64,000 nucleotides of DNA, taken from assembly GCA_016808115.1 (NCBI GenBank), contig JAEQBH010006865.1, positions 124,001 to 188,000 of the forward strand, written 5' to 3'. The notes under the pieces are model-generated. The model was not told where the DNA came from. It searched no databases and saw only the letters and a program-made list of their open reading frames with translations. A program made the position numbers and the translations under genes. This DNA is from Tetrastigma voinierianum. Taxonomy: Eukaryota; Streptophyta; Magnoliopsida; Vitales; Vitaceae. Positions 39,679-51,881 of this stretch are shown piece by piece (position 1 is the stretch's first letter; each line of letters opens with the position of its first letter).

Positions 39679-41690
39679 GTAAGAACGTGAAGAGGAAACA
39701 TAGATAGTAGGCACTGGACACTTGATGAAGATTGCAATTTTCATTTCAATATCGAATGCCTCGACACATATCCCAGTCATAATCTATTCTTTGGAAGTAA
39801 TTCCTCCCCCTATCATTCTTCCTTTTCCTATCTCTCCCCCTTTTTTTAATGGATACTTAGAAGTCAGGAGATTCAAGAGATGGCAAATCCAAAGGCATAG
39901 TGTCCCACTTTTCCCACTGTTTTGTTCGGATAGTGGATAGTCATTAGGGGTAGGCCTTGGGGGTGAAGGGGAAGGAGTAAAGAATGGTTGGCTAATCATT
40001 CTCCCAAAAGTAGTGTATGCAGTCTATGTCGGCATACTGATCTCGTGATGTCTCGCTTGGAAAGGAAGACATCAACAACAAAGTCTCGTCTAACCCAACC
40101 TTCCCATTGGAGTGGTATAAGTTGGTCTTCCTCTCCTATACCAGGTAATGTCCTCGAGGTGGTTCGAACAATGTCATCGTGGTCGGGTACCTGGGGCCAT
40201 GTTTCGACTAGAGAGTCTTCGGGACAGTCCGCCTATTTCAATATTGGGAACTAGGGACTATAGAGAAGTTTACACTAAATTGTCTCCAAGGTTCGAACTT
40301 TCAGTGTTTTGACTCTTAATCGGAGAGTTTTCTTTTAGGTCAGGGGCATAAGTTGCCAGAACCTCATCCTCAGATGTGTTATAGGGCAATGTCGAGGTGG
40401 GGTAGTGTGTAACATGTAGGCCCCACATCGATAGGGTCCATGGCTAACCCTTCTCAATCAAAGATCTTTCCTTTGTTGCTGGAGCTTCCTTTTACTAGTC
40501 TCATCCTACCGGACCCACCAGATCTCGTCATCACCATCTTTGAAATTGAGATAAAATGTTGGAAATCAAGAGAATGCAGCAGTAACACTCTTTTGCCCCA
40601 TTTTTCTATATAGAGGACCCCACTCTGGGCTTCTTCGGGAAACCCTTAGGTTTCTGTCTCACGGTTCCTATTTAATAAGGGCGTTAGGACTCCCCTAGAA
40701 CGGTTCTGATGTCCAATTGTCTTTTCGGCTGCATTCACTCACCATATTTTTTAGTCAAGAATAATCTGACAGTAAGTGGACACCACCTATCCATTTGAAT
40801 TTCCCTCCTCATTCTTTTGTTTATTTTCCTTTTTTTTTTTAAACACTACATGAGTTATGCTCAAGAAGATTTGAGAGACACATACCTGAGAACATTCACT
40901 TCTTGGTTGTAGAGCCAGATTCCTCCTAAGTTCTCATTGTGTGGAGTTAGGACTTCCTCCTGAAACGATAATCCTTAACTACGCCTCTTCATCCACACTT
41001 CATGTGTGCTCTCTAGCTCTAACTGTCCCTTTTATCTTTTTTACCAGAGAGCAACTCATTCTGTGGTTTCCTTGGTGTCTTGAACAATCTTACACATGTT
41101 TGTTTGAATGTCCAATAGTCATGAAGCATTGATTTTCAACAATGCTTTCTCCATTGCTCACAACAAGCTTATTGTCTTGTTTCTTCATGTCATGAGATAT
41201 TCCACCTATCAGTAGGATAACTCTTGGGCCTAGATGTCTAGTTTTGAGGGGAATCTCGGAACTCCTACTAGAACTAGAGGGTTTTCTTTCCCTATTTAAC
41301 CCCTTTGAACTTCCTAGTGAAGCATTCTTTCTTCTTTGGAAAGCATGCATCTTCTTTTTTACTGCTCCTTCTTTCAGAAGGTTCCTCTATTCCTTGATTG
41401 GATAGAATTCCTTTTTCTGATCACATGAGGATTTTCCTAACTTCTAGGAAGATACAACTTCTCTAGATGTAGGCATGCTGCTTGTATGGCTTCTGAACTG
41501 ATGACCCTTTTCCTATTAATGTTTCAGTTATCCATGGTTCCTATATGATCCAAGGGCAATATTCCTAGGTTACTTATTTCCTTACTTAGTGGGAACATGG
41601 TGTATGCATGCCTATTAAGCTTGTTTGTTTGACCGGGTCCTGTTTCCATATACACAGATCCTGGATTTAGATGTCCAGAGGAGGTGTTCT
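39679..41690 (-). other. Unassigned internal region of the second copia element
   Basis: About 2 kb where integrase, RT and RNase H would be expected, but none of their motifs (YVDD, DSGA, HHC zinc finger, CDNQSAI) can be found in any minus-strand frame. Minus-strand fragments such as RKNASLGSSKGLNRERKPSS and LGPRVILLIGGISHDMKK (41340-41160) are open but unfamiliar. A pyrimidine-rich block (39790-39845) lies near the 3' LTR. It could be an old deletion derivative, a non-autonomous element, or a different insertion. Confidence 0.4.
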
Positions 41691-41699
41691 GTAGGATGT

Positions 41700-42060
41700 T
41701 GTTACTCGTGTGTACGAATTGTCAGAGCCAAGTTTCCCTTGTACGAATGTTGGTACGGGTTAACATATAGAAGTTGTTAGAGGACCCTCTTCCTTCCATG
41801 ATTTGGTCTTGATTTTGATCAAATACCATACACTCATCTTTTGTAAATCTCACAAGCAAGTTTTCTTCGCTCAGTTGGCTTATGGTAATTAGACTTACTG
41901 TTAACCCTTCAACAAGTAGTACTTATTTAAATATAGACAAGCCAAGAAAGATTAAAGTACATGTTCCTATGATTCTTCCTTTGGCACCATCCCTGATAAT
42001 CACACTGTCCAAACGTGAGCATTGAAGGTTATCGAAGATTTTCTAATATATGTTATGAAC
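41700..42060 (-). pseudogene. Copia protease / pre-integrase remnant
   Basis: Minus strand: DSVIIRDGAKGRIIGTCTL, VLLVEGLTVSLITISQLSEE and NLLVRFTKDECMVFDQNQDQ, then IMEGRGSSNNFYML (about 42000-41745). This is the segment downstream of the protease active site in plant copia elements (live pattern: VxxGDGxKGxIxGKGxL...LISISQLCD..L.V.F.K..C.V). Stops interrupt it. The active-site DSG is not visible. Confidence 0.88.
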
Positions 42061-42078
42061 ATCCACTATCAAAAGTAC

Positions 42079-42700
42079 TCACCTTTCCTCACTCACGCTC
42101 AAGGATGTGAAGGCATTAAGACTTATAGATTCCTTTTCTTGATTAGCAAATCTGGTTCGAACAATCTTTTGGTTTGTGACTTTTGACTTTAGGGATCTTT
42201 TTCTCTCCATTCTTTGTTGTATTGTTCCTCTTGTTGTAGTAATGGAGGTGTAAGCCTTCTGTCGGTTTATCATTTCTTGATTTCCTTGGTTCTTATCATC
42301 CCAGCTCGACATCTTGTTATGACCTTCTATTTTCTTCTTTCTTAAAATATACATATCTTGATTTTTCAAATATTTCTTCCAGAATATCACATGCTTCTTT
42401 TATAGATCTCGAGGAGGCAATAAGTCTGAACATCCTATCATCCATACCACATTGAATTGCATGAAGCCGTGAGCGGCTTCTCTAAAGCCGCTTCTTCTTC
42501 CTATTTCCATTATGGTTCAGGCTTGATCATGATTTTCCAATTTTCAACTATGGTCAGGTTGGTCCATTCTGTCACTATGGATTGCCATACATCAATTCCC
42601 AATGACTTGATATGAGTAGTCATGTGAATCTCAAGGAGTTTCCCGATGCGCCTCACTCCGCTTTTCAGCGAAGAGCCGACGCTAAGACCGAGACCTGGGA
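42079..42700 (-). pseudogene. Copia Gag remnant (DUF4219/UBN2 type)
   Basis: Minus strand: MTTHIKSLGIDVWQSIVTEW (about 42627-42568) is the N-terminal Gag helix region. EEEAALEKPLTASCNSMWYG and DRMFRLIASSRSIKEACDIL with EEIFEKSRYVYF (about 42500-42340) are the UBN2 core. The open frame 42390-42079 gives a Lys/Arg/Gln-rich tail without a zinc knuckle. The N-terminus is cut where the LTR at 42726 begins. Two or more frame changes are needed to read it through. Confidence 0.88.
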
Positions 42701-45049
42701 CTCTTTAACTTGTTTTTCTATCATTGGTGGGCCCAATTTATATATATTTTCATAAAGAAATAAAACTTATAACATGTACATATAAAACAACCACTATAGT
42801 GGTGTTCATAATATTCTGTACATATATCGAAGTCCCATTTACTTGTTCTTATATAATTTCACTATTACAAAACTCTACATTTACATATACAAAAACAAAT
42901 CCAAAACCTACTTAAGGTGGGCTTCTATTGTTGCTTTGGCCCTGGTGGATACGAAATACCTTGAATGTCCTCTTCAGTACCTACACAGATGAAACACCCG
43001 TGCTAAGCTTTTAACTTAGTGGGAAACATATAACATATACAATAACTTATAAACATATACTTCTTTTACATATCATATGCATCTTTCATATCATTTGCAT
43101 ATTTCATGCCTCTTTCTTGTGTTTTGTTTCATATTATCTTATATCATCTTGTATAATTTTGTTTTTATGCATGTATATTCCAAAGACGTGGATATGGAAG
43201 ATAACTGTATATACTCGAAGGTATCATCACTATACGAAACAAAGGATCTATGCCTATATTTGTATTTAATCTAAACTGGGCAAGATATACTTAAGGTATC
43301 ATCATTATACGAGACAAGGATCTATGCCTTATATTAGGACCCAAATGGGGCCGCTTATAGATCTAAACAGGCCTCTTTAATGACCCAAACGAGGCCAACT
43401 ATATATCTTGTAATCCCTCATGTACGCTTATCATTCATCCGCTTGAATATATGTGAAATCGTGCTTACTAGGTTTTTATTTGAGTTAGAGATATCAAACT
43501 AATCATTTACATTTTTGTGCTATTGTTCATTTGTTCATATTTCATATACCAACCCTTCTTTTATTTATTTACTTCAAATACTTTACATCGAAATATTTCC
43601 TACAAACAACGCTCTTCACTTTACCTAATTTTCCTGATCCAATTTGTATCCAAATTAACATAATTTCTATTTCTCAAGGAGATTTTTTCTCCTAGAAGTC
43701 TAGTTTACACAAAAATTTGAATCACTCAATTTGAATGAGTGAAACTCAACTTATGGCCTAAATACCCAAGACTATACCAAGATACCAAAACTGTATCAGA
43801 AACTATCCGAAAATAGGGTTTTACTGTGACAAATTTTCTGGGTCCAATGGGATCCAAATTTGAATACACTTATTTCAAGAATATTTGTTTTCCTAGAAGT
43901 CTAGCTTTACCCAAAATTTGAATCACCAATTTGGATGAGTGATGGCCAAGACAAAAACGCTGGTTTGAAATTGACAAAGATTCTCCTAAACCCCAACATT
44001 TCTTTATACAAATATTCCCAATCGAGGACCACAACCAACTCAAACAACTTCAAAAACCACAAACTGAACTAAAACAATTAAATTCACACTTATACAGGTT
44101 AGGTTTGATGAAACCCAAACGAAATGCTCAAAGAAGTTAGGATGAGTTCCTAACCTTAATCTTTTCTTCAAACTTGCTTTTTCTCCTCTCCTTCCTTCCT
44201 TCTCTTTGCTTGAACAAATAAAATCCAAAGATGGATTCTCCCTTCAAAAACCGTGTCTCTCTTTCACTCTCTCTCTTTTCTCCACATGAGAAAATGCTCA
44301 TTCTATAAAACCCGAGAAAAAATTCAATTTTTCTGAAAATGGTAAAACGGTAATTTCGATTGAAAATCCAGAATTTTCCTAGATCTCAGATGATGAAACG
44401 GACTTCATAGATGGAATTATCTCGCTAAATCTAGCTACCTTGTCGAATTTTGTTGAATTCTGAGACAGTCGGAATTTCACATTTTTCGGGGATCCGAGGG
44501 TAACGAGTGACACTTGACACTTGTTTGGATGGCTCACATTAAGCCATGTGTCAGCCTGGCAGGAAAAGTCAAATAGTCTAAGGTGGCTATGTCACACTGA
44601 TACTTGAAAATCCAAAGTTTTGGATGTTCTGATGCTGAATCTAAAAAAGAGCCACTAGCTGAAAGGACATATGGCAAGGAGGGGACATCCCACTCTAGTG
44701 GTTGGGCCAAACTGGTAGAGACAGGGAAAAAGTGGAGAGAAAAGAGAGAGGAAGAAAAGAGGAGAGACAAGCTCCTCTTTCTCTCTATTTTTCTAAATCT
44801 CGACCGTCACTGCCTCGTCTCGAGCAAGAGGCAAAGTTCGGTCCCTACTACAGAGCTTCAGTAGAGATCGAATCGGGGAGCTTGACAAACTCCAGTGGGG
44901 ATTTTCCTACTTGATTTTATTCCAGCTTAAATTCATCTAATGGCGGGTTTCGTTCGGGGGCCGCAATCATTCTCGGTGTTCAAACCCCAAAATTTCGATC
45001 ACGTATGGGAACGTTCGGAACTGAATGCAATGTCCAAAATTGTGTAGAA

Positions 45050-45495
45050 AATGATTTTCAGTCCCCGGACTACTGGTCGCGACAGGTTTTCAGTTGGCGA
45101 CCGGTCAGACGAGCAGCGCCGCACAGCGGGCCGCGATGCGACATGGTCGCCATGAGCACATCAAGCACGCTAAACGGCCGGCCGCACTCAACAGAAAGGA
45201 AGCAACACGCCGCTGAGCACACAACCCACTCGCCGACACGGCATCGTTCGCTGAACAACGCGGCCACTACCGGGCCGCGACACATAGCCCGCCGGCCGAC
45301 ACCTGGCCAGCCACGCCGGCATTGTTCCAGAAGCCACGCCAGACACGCATGGACCGCACGACCGCGCGCAACACACTACACGCGCGGGCGCCGACACGGC
45401 GCACGCGGCGCGACCGGTGACATAAGCCACTGGCTGTGGGCCCAGACACGACCGCTGCAACGCCTCTCGCGAGCAGAAGACTCTCTGTCGTGACA
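45050..45495 (+). other. CpG-rich block inside an LTR
   Basis: About 450 bp of strongly GC- and CpG-rich sequence in otherwise AT-rich DNA, starting 'ggtcgcgacagg' and ending 'ctctgtcgtgacaat'. The 162-aa plus frame (45005-45493) and the 139-aa minus frame (45188-45607) span it; both are Arg/Ala-rich with no domain I recognise. Stop-free frames are expected by chance at this composition. A related block lies at 54160-54560. Confidence 0.75.
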
Positions 45496-48419
45496 ATGGA
45501 CCAGTTCTTGAGAAATAAAATAAAATTTTTATTTTATTTTTTGCTCTGTTGCATGTTTTGAATGTCGAGGCTGGGTGGTGCCTTGTTGGATTGAAGTCCC
45601 AATTCAAGGGACTTTTGCGTGTTATTGTTGATAATGAAATAACATGCGGTGCATGAAGATTTTATGTTGATGCATGCTCATTTGATGTGTTAACATGATG
45701 AATGGAATTAATGCATGTAACATATGTGGCTTACTGCATTTCATATGCACTGGGACATCACATCGAGTCGGGTGTAGGTGCATAGTAATGGTTGATTCAC
45801 CATTCTTGGTGAATGTGTGTGTTAATCTAACGATGAAAGACACACACCCCCAATATGAGGACCCAAATTTTATTCGTATTAAGATATATGTCATCCAACG
45901 ACTTAAAGTTCGAAGTTATTCGGGTGCATGCGGTTATATGGTGACTTTAAATTCGCTAACTAAATAATAACACGAATTTGATAGAATTCAAATGAGTACG
46001 GAGTAGCCTATTTGATCGGGTTAAGTCATCATGAAACACCAACACTGTTTTCACACTTGGCGTTCTAAGTGTGAGGGAGTCAGTCGGGACTTGGGTTGTA
46101 TGCATGAGGAGTCACATCTCATGCATATCATGAGTATTCCATATAGGGTTACATCATTTATGTGGAATATGACTGGATGTTTCATGTATGTCATCAGACG
46201 CGGCATTTTAAAGTGTAGGAGTACCAGAAATACTGGCGTTGCTCACCCCGCTGTAAAACATATTTCAGGTACTGGAGGTACATCCGAAGGTGAGCATATC
46301 TGAGGATTATTGGGAAAAAGGCCGGGTTGTGGTCAGTTCTTATATTTTGTACTATTATGGACTGAATGTCCAATGTTATGATGTAAATAATAAGTTTTGT
46401 AATACAAACTTATTCTGATTGGTTTAGCATAGTGTTGATATTTTCTTGGACATTCTACTGTCAGTACAAGTAATGTGACACCCCAAAACCCGGGGGTCCC
46501 GTTGACCACCGTCAACCTATTTAAAACCCGTAGCTGCCTCATAGACGCGTGAGAATTTCCATACTGAGCAAAAATGACCCAATAAAGGCCCATCATCCAT
46601 ACTCTGGCCCACACGGTTACAAGACCATACATTTCTATAGATCCAAGAGTTATTACATCACTCTTAATACAAAACATATATTAAAACTAGTTCTTTCTAA
46701 TATATACATAAAACAAGAATCAAGGCCTGGTCGATTACTTCGCAATCACCGGCCTCTAAGGGCGTCGTGCACACTTTATACCTATCACATTGCACGAAGG
46801 GGTCCCATAAGCCGGGGTGAACTAACGCCAGTGAGATAAATCCTACAAGAGGCTATTCCCGCTGAGTGCATACAAATGATCATTTCACGATCAAACCAAC
46901 CCAAACCCGTCAGGTACATACATGTTGTCTATCATGGAAAAAATATACATGCATGCATGAGACGACCTCTACATGCCCCAGTGTCGGTCAACCTCGGAGC
47001 CCACCACGTCTGATCGCCGATGGGAAGTGTCTAGAGTTAGTCCGGAGCTCGATCTCCGCGACCGTAGTTTATGTGATGTTTAATCGTTTCGTGTCTTTTG
47101 AGCCTTGGTACTCGAGAGTCTCGCGCGGGTCTCTTACACCCTCGACATTTTTCGGGCTTTCAGAGTTGGATCTGATTTGTCTAACAGGTTTTCGGGCTTT
47201 TTCACGAGGGGGGTATCTATCCTAGCACTCGCGAGCACATTTCATTTTCCATTTTGTTCAACACTATGGAACTCAATTAGACTTCGTCCCATTCCCAAGC
47301 CCACACGATTCAACACCAAACGCAGTGCCAAATCAATACCATGTACACACTCGCATGTAATGTGGTGTTACCGCACACCAATGTAATGCAATTTGTGCCA
47401 CTGCACTCAAACCCATGACCAATGTATGAAGATCTCTACATGGACTTTCTACATCATATACTATGTGTGTGCTATGAACACTCATGTCTAATGCACACAA
47501 CATTTCATATATTTAACATACATGCAGTCATGTTAATATTCCACACATTCAATCGATTTTTATCATGAGTATACACTCGTCTTTTATCATTGATTCATTC
47601 ATGTCGACGCATCATTCGAGCATGTATTAACTGTTCAACCATTACTTAGGCCAGTAATGCCATAATTCATATTCTCGGGCTGAGACATAGTATGTCAATC
47701 ATACAACCCAATGCATATAATTATTTCCATCTTTATCACACATATATCACATAATTTCACATATTCAGCATGTTATTCAATTTATGGCAATAACACACAT
47801 TAGCCATTCGGCCATAAATCCGGCCATGCTTGGCCTCGGAAATAATTTGGACTTTGTTCAGAAAGTCCAGTTTTTGTAAATACCACACAAAACATCCAAC
47901 ATGAAATTCCACACCTTTCCCGGGCCATATGCGGTCCCAAAGAATTTGGATTCTGGCCGGTTGAGCTTGAAGTTGGAAGCCGAGCGGACCATTCCTCAAT
48001 TGTCTGTGACCCAACCCAATGTTCAGCCTTCATTTTGGCTGAGCACTTTATTTTATTAAATTCTAGACTCAACGAACTTTCCGTAGAGTCCAAGAATGGG
48101 CGAATCGGAGTTCGGACGAGAAAGTTATGGCCATCCAAAGTTGACGCGGCCGATTCACAAGGGTGGGAGGAAATTTGGGCACACCCCCATTTGCCATTCT
48201 TCTTGGGATTTTGCCATCCCAGAACACAGTGTTCGGTCTCGGACAGTCCCGAAACCCCATAAAACTGGTCTTAACCATCACATAATCACAAACAAACCAC
48301 ACCACATACAAATTCGCCCAATCGGACGAAACCCGTAGGCCATTACACGACCCCTAGGCGTAAAATAACCAGAGTAGGAGGAAACCTACCTCTTGTAGAA
48401 GCGATTCGGGTTTCTTTTC

Positions 48420-48610
48420 CGTTGGATGCCGCTCCTTCTGTAACCTCCTTCCCTTTCCTCTTTCTTTTTTTTTTCCTCTCTTCCTCCCCTTTCTTCTTCT
48501 CTTTTCTTCTTTTCTTTTCCTCCATTTCTCCTTTCCTTTCCTCCCTTTCTCTTCTCCTTTCATCCCTTCCTCTTTTCCCTTCCTTCTCCTTCTCCTTATT
48601 TGCTGCCCCC
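48420..48610. repeat. Polypyrimidine tract
   Basis: Nearly pure C/T on the + strand for about 180 bp. It yields artefactual Lys/Glu/Arg-rich frames on the minus strand (48343-48732). Sister LTRs carry shorter versions at the same relative place (about 6590-6660 and 50740-50790). Confidence 0.93.
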
Positions 48611-48674
48611 CTTGCGCACGTATCGTAATTTGCAGCCCTTATATAGGCCTTAAAGGAGCCATGCATGTTGACAC

Positions 48675-48803
48675 ATGGCATGCCATGTTTCACACACATG
48701 GCTTGCCATGTCTCACACACATGGCTTGCCATGTCTCACACACATGGCTTGCCATGTCACACATGCATGCCGTTGCCATGCATTGTGACACATGGCTTGC
48801 CAT
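48675..48803. repeat. 23-bp tandem repeats, each a small palindrome
   Basis: ATGGCTTGCCAT occurs at 48698, 48721, 48744 and 48792, with variant ATGGCATGCCAT at 48675. The first four are exactly 23 bp apart, separated by GT(C/T)TCACACAC. Each unit is an inverted repeat ATGGC-nn-GCCAT. Confidence 0.95.
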
Positions 48804-49254
48804 GTATCTTATAACCTAGCCTGTGCCTTCCGACACCCATTTTCTCAAAAATACGTGGAAATTCCGACTATCTCGAAATTAAGCGAAATTCGATGGGTAA
48901 CTAGATTTCGTGAGAGCGATTCAGCCCGGTGCAATCCCGCGTTTAAATAAATTCGAGATCTAGAAAAATCAAACTTTTCTCCCGGACTATTAGGTGGTAT
49001 AGTTTTGCCCCATTTTTATCTGAAAAATTCAAATTTAAATTTTTCACGGGTTTTACAAGTAATACAGAAGCGGTAATATTTGATGAGAGTAATACGAAGA
49101 AAATTGGGTGCGGAAAGAGAGAAAGAATGAGCTCTTGCCCATTTTTGGTTCTCACGTCATAATAAAAAAATTCTGTCGCAGCCAGAGACCTTGGAGTAAT
49201 GGAGTCACGGCGGGAAATTCCTAGTTGTGATAGCAGCGGGGGCCAACGCTGTGA

Positions 49255-51198
49255 TGTGACACCCGATTCGGGGGTCCCGTTGACCCGCGGATTAACTGCG
49301 GAATACACGTGTCTCTTAATCATGAGACCGCTTACATAAATAAAATGGCCACATTGGCTCATACATCCATACTCACAAAATGTATATTTATACAAGGAGT
49401 TAATTGACAATTATCCAAGCGGGTCTTTTACGATTTTTACAAAATACATAACAAGGCCATATATGGCCATTTCTTCGTCTCTAAGACCTCGAATGCGTCC
49501 CATCCCCAGGTGAACCTTCGGTACTTGAAATAATTTTCCTTTAACAAGGTGAGCAATGCCCAGTAGTTGAATTATCCTACATGGGTTACTCCCCACCTAA
49601 GTGCACATGTAATGGCAAACCAACATTCAAGCAAAACACATATGTTCCTACTCAAATGTCTACATGAAATGGATGAGAATGTGACTCACCCTTTCCCACT
49701 TCTCGAGCCCTCGCAGGCTACTGCTCACGCGTCACGCAAGCTAAGTGTGAAAACACTGTTTTCAAAACAAAGGTTTTGTTCGAAAACATATCTTAGAGTT
49801 TCGATAAAATCTATTGGAATGACCCTCCCGGGGTGAATTCTTTGGGTAATTCACCAGGAAGCAGTCATACGCCTCCGTGAGCGTTGGACAACTCTCCGAA
49901 GCCCGATTCTTCGGAAAACCTTCCTTTGAAATTCCTTTATAGCCATTTCCTTTTTCTTTCATGTCATGCACTCACCTATTGTTCTGGGGTTGCCCACAGA
50001 TGCATATGAAATGCGTTATCATATTTTCATCTGACACATGCCAATATATCCGTCATGCATATATTAAAATTCACATCTTATGCATGCTATTTATTCATAG
50101 CGATAACGTCAAAATTAGCTCACGTAGGTACAGTGTAAGTTTAATTTCGATGGCACCATGTGTGATTATATTTCATATAATTCAAACATCATGTTAACAC
50201 ATTAAATTCAGGCATTAACATATTATTTTCCACAATTCAAGCCATTCATTTTTAAGCAAATTCACATAGGCGTTTTTTTGTCGACATGAAATCGGGATTG
50301 TTTTTAACGATCCCCAAAAGCGATGTGTGGGATGTCCATGGGCGACCCCTCATCGGCTTCTCGGTTCCTTCTTTGGGCAAGGAATTCATCAACCATTTCG
50401 GCCTCACAACACCCCGAAAACCACAATATAACACACATGTAAAGCACACGGGACCATTTTAGTCGAGATATGAGGCGGCAAGCGAACAAATTTCTCGACA
50501 TGCGGTCCCGATTTTCGGGATTGCCCCAGCAACCACTCCACGGCCTCACACCATCAAATCATTAACAAGGCTCTTAAACGAGTTAAATCCCGAGTAGGAG
50601 AAACCCCTACCTTATGGAGTTTGTTGAAACTCCACAAAACCGAACACGCGTAGCTCTTACGATTGAGGCAACTTTGTCTCTTGGCTCCTTGGGATCCCGA
50701 TAATTCCGTCACTTTGGAAATTTAGAGAGAAGTTGGGCTCTCTCTCGAATCCCTTCCTTTCTCTCTCTTTCCTTTTACTCTCTCTAATTTTCCCTCCCAG
50801 GCCGTTTGGGAGAAGAGAGAGGATCAAGATTTGAGTCTCGCCTTGCACATCCCGTCTTACATTGGGTACCGTGGGATTACACGCTATCACTCTTGTCAAC
50901 TCTTTGGATTTTCGTCGATAGCGTCGTGCCATGTGTCAGCCTGGCGCACTTCTATTTCCGTGTTTGACTAGTGCAGTATGACGTGGCACCTCTTGAGCGT
51001 TTTCGAAATGTCAGTGTCATGTGCCCCTCGGCGTGAAATTAGGCATACCGAATTACACGAAATTTTTGACACAGTAGCTAGATTTTGTGAGGCGATTCCA
51101 ACGGTGAAGTCCGTTTCATCATCCGAGATCTAGAAAATTCCGGTACGACGAAATTTCCATTTACCCTTTTGAAAATTTGGATTTTCGAGGTTTCTACA
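49255..51198 (-). mobile_element. Solo LTR of the gypsy family
   Basis: 1944 bp; + strand edges TGTGACACCCGATTCGGGGG and TTTTCGAGGTTTCTACA. The internal landmark 'ggttactccccacctaagtg' near 49582 is shared with 11240 and 34290. Flanks TGTGA/ACGAC do not form a convincing TSD. Noncoding. Confidence 0.8.
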
Positions 51199-51843
51199 AC
51201 GACCATCACGCCTGGCCGTGTCATGGCATATGCGATGACACATACACCATTTGTGTTGATGCCTACCGCGTGCAACCAAGGATCCGTGCGTGCGGGCGCA
51301 TGCGACAGACCAGTCAAGTGCTCTGTTGCAACAGAGATTTCCCAGTCTCGATAAAGAGATCTAGTAGCTAAAAAAAAATCTCCAAAAATTTAACCCCCAA
51401 GATTTGGGGTGTCACGCGTAGTGGTGTGGTGTCGGGTTACCCAACATCCACGAGTCTTCAGCGGTTAGGTCGTCAGCGAATCCCGAGATTAGTCACACAT
51501 TTAATGAACCCGTTTGGTGCTTATCACAAGGCCACCCCGGTTTAAGGCATTTGGCCTTGCATTTTAGTTAGTTTTCCCATTTTTGCTCAAAAGCCCTTCA
51601 TCTCTCTTCATTTGCACTTCAAATTATCTCATAAGTTTATTTTGACATAAAAACTTCTTGTCTTATACCCTTTGGGTCCTTATTTTACAATTTACCCTTT
51701 TACCCTTGATTCTTGAATTAATTTTCGAGTTGTTATCATTTTCACATTTAACAGTATAAATTTCGAAAAATTTCAAATTCAACATATATTATACCCTAAA
51801 CTTGTTATAAAATGATTAGGATATATTTCGGGGTATTACAATC

Positions 51844-51881
51844 TCACTCAGTAACTTAGAGTGACCCGTTCTTATACCAAT
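51844..51881 (-). promoter_or_regulatory. Primer binding site and leader start of the second copia element
   Basis: On the minus strand, TTGGTATAAGAACGGGTCAC begins one base after the 5' LTR end (ATATCA-A). It is a mutated TTGGTATCAGAGC site. Only about 40 bp of leader remains before the LTR insertion. Confidence 0.75.

Larger units (their letters stand above)
46474..49057 (-). mobile_element. Solo LTR of the gypsy family with perfect TSD
   Basis: 2584 bp; + strand edges TGTGACACCCCAAAACCCGG and TTTTTCACGGGTTTTACA. Flanked by identical AGTAA at 46469-46473 and 49058-49062. No internal domain. Contains 'gggctttttcacgaggggggta' near 47190, a CT-rich tract (48420-48605) and a 23-bp palindromic repeat array (48675-48803). 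The perfect TSD and clean edges make it one of the younger insertions. Confidence 0.94.
44304..51416 (+). mobile_element. Gypsy-family LTR split by two further LTRs
   Basis: The left edge TATAAAACCCGAGAAAAAATTC is a one-base variant of TGTAAAACCCGAG. The right edge is CCCCCAAGATTTGGGGTGTCACG. The LTR proper is 44304-46473, 49063-49254 and 51199-51416, about 2.6 kb. No TSD is recognisable (CATTC against CGTAG). It includes a CpG-rich block at 45050-45490. Frames such as 45005-45493 come from that block. Beyond 51416 a short segment (51430-51503) again resembles the terminal 80 bp of this family, so yet another remnant may abut it. Confidence 0.7.
42726..51843 (-). mobile_element. Possible LTR of a different gypsy-like family, host of further LTRs
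   Basis: Right part 51503-51843 ends TTTCGGGGTATTACA, the reverse complement of a common plant LTR start (TGTAATACCCC). Left part from about 42726 (TGGTGGGCCC) to 44303 is AT-rich and noncoding, with internal short duplications (43220-43260 with 43294-43335; 43660-43740 with 43870-43950). It lies exactly between copia Gag and the copia PBS, so it must be an insertion. Flanks ATCAT/ATCTC are a weak TSD. Extent is inferred, and only the right edge is convincing. Confidence 0.45.

Noticed and set aside
41700..42700. Endogenous pararetrovirus origin
   Set aside because: Gag (UBN2 type) and the LISISQL-type protease segment, with LTRs and a PBS, fit Ty1/copia; no movement-protein or coat-protein features were seen.
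45005..45493. 162-aa plus frame and overlapping 139-aa minus frame
   Set aside because: Long frames on both strands follow from high GC (few stop codons). No start context, domain or homologue is visible; kept only as a CpG-rich block.
48343..48732. 129-aa minus frame rich in Lys/Glu/Arg
   Set aside because: Direct translation of the polypyrimidine tract; low-complexity artefact within an LTR.
48675..48803. Possible CRISPR-like array
   Set aside because: Units are contiguous 23-bp tandem repeats without unique spacers, in a plant LTR; not a CRISPR array.
49255..51198. A TSD for this solo LTR
   Set aside because: Flanks TGTGA and ACGAC do not match; I report the LTR from its edges only.
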